This document shows positions 31,206-37,591 of a stretch of 37,591 nt of DNA, in pieces. The notes under the pieces were generated by a model that saw only the letters and a program-made list of their open reading frames with translations, was not told where the DNA came from and did no database searches. How positions within the stretch are numbered: position 1 is the first letter of the stretch; every line of letters begins with the position of its first letter. The stretch is from Bacteroidales bacterium (GTDB taxonomy: Bacteria > Bacteroidota > Bacteroidia > Bacteroidales > UBA932), in the NCBI GenBank assembly GCA_024398295.1, contig JAKSJL010000013.1, forward strand, positions 1 through 37,591, given 5' to 3'. The position numbers and the translations under genes were made by a program.

Positions 31206-32099
31206 CTAGAATACAGACACAGTCTTGTTCTCAATGGCAGAAATAAGAGAGTTCGCAAGCCTGCTTACGCCGAAACGGAAGTACTTAGGGTCGATCCACT
31301 CCTTGCCAAGTACTGATGACACGATGCTGTAATAGCAGAGTGCATCCTTTGCAGAAGAGATACCACCAGCTGCCTTGAAGCCCACCTTGCGACCTGTCTT
31401 CTCGTAATACTTCTTGATACACTCGCACATCACATACGCAGCCACAGGAGTAGCGTTCACGCTCACCTTACCGGTAGAGGTCTTGATGAAATCCGCGCCC
31501 TCTTCCATAGCGATGAAAGAAGCCTCTGCGATAGCCTCTGGAGTAACCAGAAGACCTGTCTCGAGAATGACCTTGAGCACGACCTCACGCCCCTGAGCCT
31601 TCGCCACCTTGTCGATAGCCTCCTTCATGGTGCGGATCTCAAGCCTAGCCCTGTCATACTCCTCAGCCATGAAGGCGTTCAGAGCAAGCACGATGTCGAT
31701 CTCATCTGCACCTGCCTCCACAGCAAGCTCGCACTCGCGCACCTTCACCTCAAGGAAGCTCTGTGACGATGGGAAACAGCTAGCTACAGCAGTGGCGTGA
31801 AGCTTCTTGTCGGGACGGTTCTCCGCAACTACATGCACAAGGTTTGGGAACACGCATACCGAAGCTGGAAGCGGATAGTCTGGGTAGTTCTTGATGACAG
31901 TCTCCACCTTGGAGAGAAGCTTGTTCACCGACTTCTCGGTATCGGCTGGTGCCAATGTGGTCACATCCATCAATGAATAGCACAGCTTGAGCACTTCAGG
32001 TGATGATACATTGTCCAGGCTTGATGCCAGAAGTTCAATACTTCTACCGATAGCCTCCTCATTTGGAGCATATCCGAATCTTTTCTGCAATTCGTACAT
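31206..32099 (-). CDS. deoC: Deoxyribose-phosphate aldolase
   Basis: Cleaves 2-deoxyribose-5-phosphate to glyceraldehyde-3-phosphate and acetaldehyde in deoxynucleoside breakdown. The 297 residues include the class I aldolase blocks ASVCVFPNLV, ADEIDIVLALNAFM, VVLKVILETGLL (Schiff-base region Lys-Val-Ile-Leu-Glu-Thr), ADFIKTSTGKV with the catalytic Lys, and VGFKAAGGISS with the proton-relay Lys. The N-terminal 45 residues are an extra helical stretch found in Bacteroidetes members. It is 18 bases after the radical SAM gene and ends its operon. Confidence 0.95.
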   Translation of the reverse strand: MYELQKRFGYAPNEEAIGRSIELLASSLDNVSSPEVLKLCYSLMDVTTLAPADTEKSVNKLLSKVETVIKNYPDYPLPASVCVFPNLVHVVAENRPDKKLHATAVASCFPSSQSFLEVKVRECELAVEAGADEIDIVLALNAFMAEEYDRARLEIRTMKEAIDKVAKAQGREVVLKVILETGLLVTPEAIAEASFIAMEEGADFIKTSTGKVSVNATPVAAYVMCECIKKYYEKTGRKVGFKAAGGISSAKDALCYYSIVSSVLGKEWIDPKYFRFGVSRLANSLISAIENKTVSVF

Positions 32100-32117
32100 T
32101 TATATTGATTTTTAGTT

Positions 32118-32873
32118 TTATCCTCTAATCTGTATATTGAAGCCCTCATCCACAAGCGGCTGCACCAGCTGACGCATCTGCTCCACCGTAAACTTCTGAA
32201 GGCCCTTCTGTGGTGTCTCTCTGTCAATGGTATATACCATAATCTCGCGGGGGCGAAGGTCTCTCACGATATCCATCCATCCATTCAGCACCTCAGGCGA
32301 TGACGAATCGAAGTCCTCGCTCTTAAGGAACATGGTCTGAAGGACGAAATCTCCATCAAAACGTCTCAGATCCTCCACTATCTGCTTCACCCAGTAGTCA
32401 CAAGCCGGGCGGTTGATCTTTTCTGCCAGTTCTTCAGTAGGAGCATCTATCTTCAAGATGGGATTGTCAACCTTCCTCAAGGCATTGAACACATCATCCC
32501 TGCCCACTCTTGTAGCATTTGACAGCACTGAAACCACAGCATTTGGGTAATATCTATCACGAAGTTCCAGCGTAATGTCAATGATCTCGGCAAAATCCGG
32601 ATTCAGGGTAGGCTCTCCATCGCCCGAGAAGGTGATAGAGTCTATCGGAGTCGCTGTATCCACACACTCCTTGAGTTTCGACTCAAGTGCCCTCCTGAGG
32701 TCTTCCGCAGTAGGAATGACTTTGTCGTCCCTTCCATCCTTATTCCAGCCGCACTCACAGTATATGCAATCGAAATTACAGATCTTCCCCCTCTGAGGAA
32801 GAAGGTTTATACCCAGCGACGAGCCTAGCCTGCGGCTCTTGATAGGTCCAAAGACCGTTTCTTCCCTCATCAT
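32118..32873 (-). CDS. Radical SAM protein
   Basis: A 251-residue enzyme with the [4Fe-4S] motif CNFDCIYCECG (CxxxCxxC) at about 32-42, the SAM-binding FSGDGEPTLNPDF (GGE-like) near 84-96 and a short TIM-barrel body (VSVLSNATRV, LKIDAPTEE). It lacks the SPASM extension. The start (GPIKSRRLGSSLGINLLP) is shared with a widespread group of wybutosine-like or uncharacterised radical SAM proteins. It overlaps the DUF4296 gene by four bases, and an alternative ATG lies three bases further in. The reaction is unknown. Confidence 0.9.
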   Translation of the reverse strand: MMREETVFGPIKSRRLGSSLGINLLPQRGKICNFDCIYCECGWNKDGRDDKVIPTAEDLRRALESKLKECVDTATPIDSITFSGDGEPTLNPDFAEIIDITLELRDRYYPNAVVSVLSNATRVGRDDVFNALRKVDNPILKIDAPTEELAEKINRPACDYWVKQIVEDLRRFDGDFVLQTMFLKSEDFDSSSPEVLNGWMDIVRDLRPREIMVYTIDRETPQKGLQKFTVEQMRQLVQPLVDEGFNIQIRG

Positions 32874-33568
32874 AACGCTACCTCCTCTTCAATTTCAAAC
32901 TGCTCCTGTACCATGCCACCCAGAAAGCCAGGAGCCATCTTTGGGACATTTACATTGGCCACGGTATCCTCCTCTTCCTTCGCATCTGTCGCCAGAGTGC
33001 TGTCAGCAGCTTCCTGCATCTTGAGCCACCTGTCGCGGCGCGTGATGCCAGGGCCGGAAGGAACCCATAAAGGAAGCACCTTCCTCGCCACATAGCGGCT
33101 CATGGAATCCATCTGAAGATCCACCTTGTAAGTGTCAAGAATACCGACAAACAGTGAATCATATATCTGATACACTGGTTTCACATTATCCATCTTCCTC
33201 AGGAGCTCTGCCCATGAGTCATCACTCTTCGCCTTATTCTCAAGGGAGATAGAGCGGTTGTGAAGGTTTTCGGACACCTTGGTAAGGATCTTCGCGAACC
33301 TCTCAGGGTCAAGTGAATAATGATCCACAGAGTACCTGTAGTCCTCAAGTGTATAACCATACTGCTTGAGGATAGGCACATAGACCAGCAGGGAATCTGC
33401 CTCCCTCATCTGTTCTGGATGAAGAAGCAGCCACTGGTCCGCGAGATACATGTCAGTGTATATGTCTTCAAGCTTCGAGTGCGAGATAAGACGCGCCTTC
33501 TTCCCGCAGCCGGCCAAAAGAGCCACCGCGAGAAGCGCGAAGACGATATATCTTGACATTCCCTTCAT
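32870..33568 (-). CDS. DUF4296 family lipoprotein
   Basis: A 232-residue lipoprotein: hydrophobic leader (MSRYIVFALLAVALLAGC) with lipobox Cys21. The DUF4296 region (about 28-115) shows the family phrase LEDIYTDMYLADQWLLLHPE and the later ILKQYGYTLEDYRYSVDHYS. A linker and an acidic C-terminus follow (LATDAKEEEDTVANVN). The family is restricted to Bacteroidota and has no known function. It starts four bases after pheT and overlaps the radical SAM gene, so it belongs to the ftsY-to-deoC operon. Confidence 0.85.
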   Translation of the reverse strand: MKGMSRYIVFALLAVALLAGCGKKARLISHSKLEDIYTDMYLADQWLLLHPEQMREADSLLVYVPILKQYGYTLEDYRYSVDHYSLDPERFAKILTKVSENLHNRSISLENKAKSDDSWAELLRKMDNVKPVYQIYDSLFVGILDTYKVDLQMDSMSRYVARKVLPLWVPSGPGITRRDRWLKMQEAADSTLATDAKEEEDTVANVNVPKMAPGFLGGMVQEQFEIEEEVAL

Positions 33569-33572
33569 CGTC

Positions 33573-36014
33573 CTATCTCAGAACAGCACCGTATTCATTC
33601 TGGAAGATAGAGAGAAGCTTAGCCATAACTCTCTCCACATCAGCATCCGTGAGGGTCTTCTCGAGATCCTGGATCACAAAGCTGAGTGCATACTGCTTCT
33701 TGCCTGCAGGGATCTTGTCACCACGATATACGTCGAACAGGCCGACCTGCTTGAGAAGCTTCTTTGCAGCCTTCTGTGCGCTTGCGCGAAGGTCGCTGTA
33801 CTTGACACTCTCATCAAGCAGAAGGGCGAGATCGCGGCGTACCTCAGGGAACTTAGGAAGCTCCTTGAATGCCACCTTGTTTCTCTTAACGAGCTCAAAG
33901 AGGGCGTTCCAGTTTATCTCAGCGGCAAACACTGGCTGCTTCACGCCGAAGCGGCGAGCGAGTGCAGGGTTTATGGTACCCATCACTGCAAGAGGCTGCT
34001 TTGAGCCTGGCAATGAGTACGAAAGACCCTCCGAGAAGATATCTGCTGGTGCAGCGTCACAGTACATCTGGTAGATATCGGCACCGAAACGGCGAAGCAG
34101 GAGCTCGAGGTATCCCTTGAGCTGGAAATAGTCACCCTTGCCACCCTGTACCTTCCATGACTTCTCAGGGGTACCGGTGATGAACATTGCGAAGCAAGGA
34201 TGCTCCTCATAGCTTGCGAGAGTGGTGCCGTCACCTTCTGGCTTGCGCTGGTAGACTGAGCCATACTCAAACATCTTCAGCGAGCTGACCTGACGGTTTA
34301 CATTGTATGCCACGACCTCAAGGCCACCGAGGATAAGGCTCTGGCGGAGGACATTGAGGTCCTGAGAGAGAGGGTTCACGATCTTCACGCTCTTCTCTGC
34401 AGGATAGGTGCTGAGCTTCTCGTAATACTCACCCTTGGTGAGGGAGTTGTTCATGATCTCCACGAAACCATTGGCAGCAAGGAAGTTAGAGATTCCGTTC
34501 CTGATAGCCTCTGGCTCTGGGGAAGGTGTAGCATTGACAGACATCTTCATGTGCTGAGGAAGGTCAATGTTATTGTAGCCATAGATGCGGAGGACCTCCT
34601 CCACTACGTCACACTCCCTGGTGACGTCGACCATGTATGAAGGAGCAGCCACGACAGCGCCATTCTCCTTCTTCTCGATGAACTCGTATGCAAGTCCCTC
34701 GAGGATGCCCTCGATAGCGGCGTGCCCGATCTTCTTGCCTATGAACTTCTCAATGCGCTCGTAGTCAAGCTCGATGACCTTCTTCTCGATAGGCTGAGGG
34801 TATACCTCCTGAACCTTTCCTACTATCTCTCCGCCTGCAAGCTCCTTCACGAGAAGGGCAGCGCGACGCAGCGCATATGGGGTGATGTTAGGGTCACAAC
34901 CTCTCTCGAAGCGGAATGAAGCATCTGTCTGGAGAGTGTGACGCTTGGAAGTCTTTCTCACTGAAGCAGGGTCGAAATAAGCAGCCTCGATGAACACCTC
35001 GGTGGTGGCATCAGTGACACCTGAATCCTCGCCTCCGAAGACACCGGCGATGCACATAGGAGCGCTGGCATTTGCGATCACCATATCGGTAGCAGCAAGC
35101 TTTCTCTCCACGCCATCAAGGGTCTTCATAGGCTCACCCTCAGCCGCGCGGCGTACGATGACCTTGCCACCCTCTATCTTAGATGCGTCGAAGGTATGGA
35201 GAGGCTGACCAAGCTCGAAGAGGATGTAGTTTGAGATATCGACTACATTGTTTATCGGATTAAGTCCAATGCTCATGAGCTTCTTCTGCAGCCACTCTGG
35301 TGATGGAGCTACCTTGACGCCCTTCACGGTGATACCGCTATAACGAGGAGCGCCCTCTGAATCAAGTACTTCCACGCCAATGCCTTCGCCCTCGCCCTCT
35401 GCAAATGCAGATACATCTGGGAGGTGAAGTGCGCATGGCATGCTGTTATGCTTGAGATATGCGTAGATGTCGCGTGCCACGCCCCAGTGAGATGCGGCGT
35501 CGACTCTGTTCGCTGTGATCTCATACTCGATGACAGCCTCGGTCTTCAGATGGAGATACTCCTTGGCTGGAGTGCCTACCACTGCCTCTGGCTCGAGAAC
35601 CATGATACCTGAGTGATCCTCACCGATACCGAGCTCATCCTTGGCGCAGATCATACCGAATGACTCCACACCACGGATCTTTGACTTCTTGATCTTGAAG
35701 TCGCCAGGAAGGACTGTACCAAGAGTAGCGAAGAGTACCTTCTGACCAGCAGCCACATTCGGAGCGCCGCATACGACAGTCACAGGCTCCTCAGCGCCAT
35801 AGTTGACCTTGGTCACGTGAAGATGGTCTGAATCTGGATGCATCTCACACTCCAGTACCTCAGCTACCACTACGCCTGCGAGGCCGCCAGGAATCTCCTC
35901 CTGCTCCTCTACTGAGTCTACCTCAATACCGATAGAAGTCATCACCTCGGCTACCTGTGCCGGAGTAAGATCACACTCAAGATAATCCTTGAGCCAGTTG
36001 TAAGAAAGTTTCAT
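33573..36014 (-). CDS. pheT: Phenylalanyl-tRNA synthetase beta subunit
   Basis: Large subunit of the alpha2-beta2 enzyme charging tRNA-Phe. The 813 residues contain, in order, the N-terminal SYNWLKDYLECDLTPAQVAE start, a tRNA-binding OB domain (GVVVAEVLECEMHPDSDHLH), the B3/B4 editing domain, B5 (PQPIEKKVIELDYERIEKFI), the catalytic-like core, and the C-terminal ferredoxin-fold anticodon-binding domain (LPKFPEVRRDLALLLDESV). Length is standard. It lies 14 bases after ftsY. The alpha subunit pheS is not in the window. Confidence 0.97.
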   Translation of the reverse strand: MKLSYNWLKDYLECDLTPAQVAEVMTSIGIEVDSVEEQEEIPGGLAGVVVAEVLECEMHPDSDHLHVTKVNYGAEEPVTVVCGAPNVAAGQKVLFATLGTVLPGDFKIKKSKIRGVESFGMICAKDELGIGEDHSGIMVLEPEAVVGTPAKEYLHLKTEAVIEYEITANRVDAASHWGVARDIYAYLKHNSMPCALHLPDVSAFAEGEGEGIGVEVLDSEGAPRYSGITVKGVKVAPSPEWLQKKLMSIGLNPINNVVDISNYILFELGQPLHTFDASKIEGGKVIVRRAAEGEPMKTLDGVERKLAATDMVIANASAPMCIAGVFGGEDSGVTDATTEVFIEAAYFDPASVRKTSKRHTLQTDASFRFERGCDPNITPYALRRAALLVKELAGGEIVGKVQEVYPQPIEKKVIELDYERIEKFIGKKIGHAAIEGILEGLAYEFIEKKENGAVVAAPSYMVDVTRECDVVEEVLRIYGYNNIDLPQHMKMSVNATPSPEPEAIRNGISNFLAANGFVEIMNNSLTKGEYYEKLSTYPAEKSVKIVNPLSQDLNVLRQSLILGGLEVVAYNVNRQVSSLKMFEYGSVYQRKPEGDGTTLASYEEHPCFAMFITGTPEKSWKVQGGKGDYFQLKGYLELLLRRFGADIYQMYCDAAPADIFSEGLSYSLPGSKQPLAVMGTINPALARRFGVKQPVFAAEINWNALFELVKRNKVAFKELPKFPEVRRDLALLLDESVKYSDLRASAQKAAKKLLKQVGLFDVYRGDKIPAGKKQYALSFVIQDLEKTLTDADVERVMAKLLSIFQNEYGAVLR

Positions 36015-36028
36015 ATCTAGAATCTGTT

Positions 36029-36964
36029 TTATTCTGCCTTAAGGTCTTCTGCATTGAAGAGAGAATTCACATACTCCTTCTTGTCGAAGACTTTCAAATC
36101 ATCTATACCCTCGCCTATTCCGAGGAACTTGATAGGAATCTGGAACTGATCCACGATTCCAATAACCACGCCACCCTTGGCTGTGCCGTCGAGCTTGGTC
36201 ACTGCAAGCGAGCTTACCTTGGTCGCACGCGAGAACTCCTTCGCCTGCTGGAAGGCATTCTGGCCTGTCGACGCATCAAGGACGAGCATCACATCGTGAG
36301 GTGCATCAGGGATGACCTTACCCATCACATTTCTGATCTTTGTGAGCTCGTTCATGAGGTCAATCCTGTTATGAAGGCGGCCGGCGGTGTCAATGATGAC
36401 CACGTCTGCATCTCTGGCAACTGCAGCATTCACTGAGTCAAAAGCGACAGCTGCTGGATCAGAGCCCATCTCCTGACGGACAATGTCCACGCCCGCCCTG
36501 TCTGCCCAGATCTGGAGCTGATCGACGGCAGCTGCACGGAATGTATCCGCCGCACCGACTATCACCTTCTTTCCCTGCGCCTTGAGGCTGGCTGCCAGTT
36601 TTCCGATGGTGGTGGTCTTTCCCACGCCATTCACACCAACGACCATCATGACATATGGTTTCTTCGAGAAGTCAAACGCCTGAACTGGAGCATCAGGGCC
36701 ATCCACGTCGAGAAGCTTCGAGATCTCATCTCTCAGCATCTCCACAAGCTCATCGAAAGACATGTACTTGTCTTTCTCCACGCGGTCCTGAAGGTTATCG
36801 ATGATCTTCAATGTAGTCTCAACGCCCATATCGGAAGAAACAAGCGCCTCTTCCATGGCATCGAGCACATCCTCATCGACCCTGGACTTACCAACGACAG
36901 CTCTGGAAAGCCTCTTGAAGAAGCTCTCCTTGGTCTTCTGTACTCCCTTATCAAAAATGCCCAT
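36029..36964 (-). CDS. ftsY: Signal recognition particle receptor FtsY
   Basis: GTPase receptor that delivers ribosome-SRP complexes to the membrane. The 311 residues form the NG domain without a long acidic A domain, usual for Bacteroidetes. Motifs: G1 GVNGVGKTTTIGKLA near 114-128, DTFRAAAVDQL, G3 IIDTAGRLHN, G4 TKLDGTAKGG. It has its own -7 box at 36994-36987 and is followed closely by pheT. Confidence 0.96.
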   Translation of the reverse strand: MGIFDKGVQKTKESFFKRLSRAVVGKSRVDEDVLDAMEEALVSSDMGVETTLKIIDNLQDRVEKDKYMSFDELVEMLRDEISKLLDVDGPDAPVQAFDFSKKPYVMMVVGVNGVGKTTTIGKLAASLKAQGKKVIVGAADTFRAAAVDQLQIWADRAGVDIVRQEMGSDPAAVAFDSVNAAVARDADVVIIDTAGRLHNRIDLMNELTKIRNVMGKVIPDAPHDVMLVLDASTGQNAFQQAKEFSRATKVSSLAVTKLDGTAKGGVVIGIVDQFQIPIKFLGIGEGIDDLKVFDKKEYVNSLFNAEDLKAE

Positions 36965-36986
36965 ATAGCCAATCTATTTAATCCAA

Positions 36987-36994
36987 CAAATATA
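36987..36994 (-). promoter_or_regulatory. -7 box of the ftsY promoter
   Basis: TATATTTG on the minus strand is an exact consensus match about 23 bases before the ftsY ATG. The -33 position falls in a T-tract from the upstream terminator. Confidence 0.55.
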
Positions 36995-37008
36995 ATCAAA
37001 AAAGGGTA

Positions 37009-37047
37009 CAAAAAAAAGTGGAAGTGTGCCTAAACACACCTCCACTT
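37009..37047 (-). terminator. Terminator after the DUF4295 gene
   Basis: On the minus strand AAGTGGAGGTGTG and CACACTTCCACTT pair with a single mismatch around a short loop, followed by eight T. It ends the rpmB-rpmG-DUF4295 transcript. Confidence 0.9.
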
Positions 37048-37067
37048 ATATGAAGACTTTAACGAAA

Positions 37068-37226
37068 TTACTTCTTCTCGAAGAACTCCTTTGCCTTTGC
37101 CTCCTCAACGAGCTGCTCTGTGAAAACATAAGCACCAGTCTTAGGAGACTTCTCCATACGGATGCACTTGACCATGCTCTTAGCACCGGCCTTAGCTGCG
37201 AATGTAGCGACGGCTTTCTTTGCCAT
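37068..37226 (-). CDS. DUF4295 small basic protein (ribosome-associated in context)
   Basis: A 52-residue protein too short for most ORF cut-offs: it begins MAKKAVATFAAKAGAKSMVK and ends in FTEQLVEEAKAKEFFEKK. It is basic at the start and helical at the end. DUF4295 is confined to Bacteroidota and, as here, follows rpmB and rpmG, so a role at the large ribosomal subunit is likely but unproven. A strong AGGAGG precedes it. Confidence 0.88.
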   Translation of the reverse strand: MAKKAVATFAAKAGAKSMVKCIRMEKSPKTGAYVFTEQLVEEAKAKEFFEKK

Positions 37227-37233
37227 AGTTTAT

Positions 37234-37239
37234 CCTCCT
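37234..37239 (-). promoter_or_regulatory. Strong Shine-Dalgarno site before the DUF4295 gene
   Basis: AGGAGG on the minus strand lies seven bases before the ATG at 37226, within ATAGGAGGATAAACT. It is nearly the same as the site before the second exbD. Confidence 0.6.
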
Positions 37240-37244
37240 ATAAA

Positions 37245-37433
37245 TTATTTGATTTCACGATGAACAGTTACCTTCTTGAGGAATGGATTGTACTTCTTAC
37301 GCTCCAGACGCTCAGGGGTGTTCTTTCTATTCTTGGTGGTAATGTATCTTGACATTCCAGGTACACCGCTCTCTCTCTGCTCGGTGCACTCGAGGATGAC
37401 CTGCACCCTGTTACCTTTTGCTTTCTTTGCCAT
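37245..37433 (-). CDS. rpmG: 50S ribosomal protein L33
   Basis: A 62-residue ribosomal protein with the family phrases [36 protein letters not shown] and the C-terminal [16 protein letters not shown]. The form lacks the zinc-binding Cys pairs (a single Cys at 16), that is, the zinc-independent type. It lies between rpmB and the DUF4295 gene, the normal Bacteroidota order. Confidence 0.97.
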   Translation of the reverse strand: MAKKAKGNRVQVILECTEQRESGVPGMSRYITTKNRKNTPERLERKKYNPFLKKVTVHREIK

Positions 37434-37444
37434 AATGAACGAAA

Positions 37445-37591
37445 TTAAACAAGGTTAATTAATCCTTTCTTCTGTGCATCCTTAAGAGTAGCCTCGAGAC
37501 CATTCTTCTCGATGATACGCATACCCTTTGTAGATACCTTCAATGTGATGAATCTCTGCTCCTCCTCTGACCAGAACTTCTTGGTCTTGAG
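37445..37591 (-). CDS. rpmB: 50S ribosomal protein L28, N-terminus beyond window
   Basis: The last 48 codons are present, reading [20 protein letters not shown] and then [13 protein letters not shown], the standard L28 C-terminal half. The stop is TAA at 37447-37445, 11 bases before rpmG. The 5' part and promoter lie outside the window. Confidence 0.92.
   Translation of the reverse strand, partial: LKTKKFWSEEEQRFITLKVSTKGMRIIEKNGLEATLKDAQKKGLINLV

Overview
The window looks like chromosomal DNA of an uncultured gut- or rumen-type Bacteroidales (Bacteroidota). The evidence is a set of lineage-typical families (DUF4295 beside L33/L28, a DUF4296 lipoprotein, DUF3575 next to a FimB/Mfa2-like anchor, ExbB with a signal peptide followed by a small membrane protein and two ExbD), -7 promoter boxes of the Bacteroides type (TAnnTTTG), few Shine-Dalgarno sequences, and short-signal lipoproteins. 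Most of the window is GC-rich (39 of 60 bases at 7741-7800). A stretch around 23.4-27.9 kb is clearly AT-rich (18 G/C of 60 at 27241-27300). I cannot name a species.

Layout. 1-3502 (minus): SRPBCC-like protein, RNA m5C methyltransferase (RsmF type), a secreted TPR protein whose frame carries two amber codons, and the start of an FtsX/MacB-type permease. 3551-13694 (plus): Nudix hydrolase, queA, terminator, dprA-tatD-ansA, then exbB / membrane protein / exbD / exbD, terminator, asnS-udk and a TonB-like protein. 13748-19590 (minus): a 730-residue membrane-anchored protein of unknown function, an acyl-CoA ligase, dCMP deaminase and an S41 processing protease, all tightly packed. 19682-22366 (minus): typA, DUF177, rpmF and a tRNA-Arg(CCT), ending in a 15-bp perfect hairpin. 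22476-23402 (plus): a D-2-hydroxyacid dehydrogenase.

23441-27897 is an AT-rich accessory segment. It lies between a terminator hairpin and the 3' end of a tRNA-Leu(CAG). A lipoprotein with three four-cysteine clusters and a papain-like C-terminus, plus a small secreted partner, is divergent from an AraC regulator that overlaps an O-antigen-ligase-like membrane protein. The shared intergenic region has a 25-bp inverted repeat and a 12-bp palindrome. This is the best candidate for an undescribed small system (secreted protease with inhibitor or immunity partner, or regulated surface modification), but its function is inference.

28139-31054 (minus) is a three-gene cell-surface operon: a lipoprotein with an HEXXH metallopeptidase motif, a DUF3575 barrel and a FimB/Mfa2-like lipoprotein. 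It is driven by an exact TTTG-N19-TAnnTTTG promoter. 31135-37591 (minus) is housekeeping: rpmB-rpmG-DUF4295, then ftsY-pheT-DUF4296-radical SAM-deoC. No insertion sequence, integrase, CRISPR array, rRNA or replication origin was seen, and no intergenic gap exceeds 300 bases.
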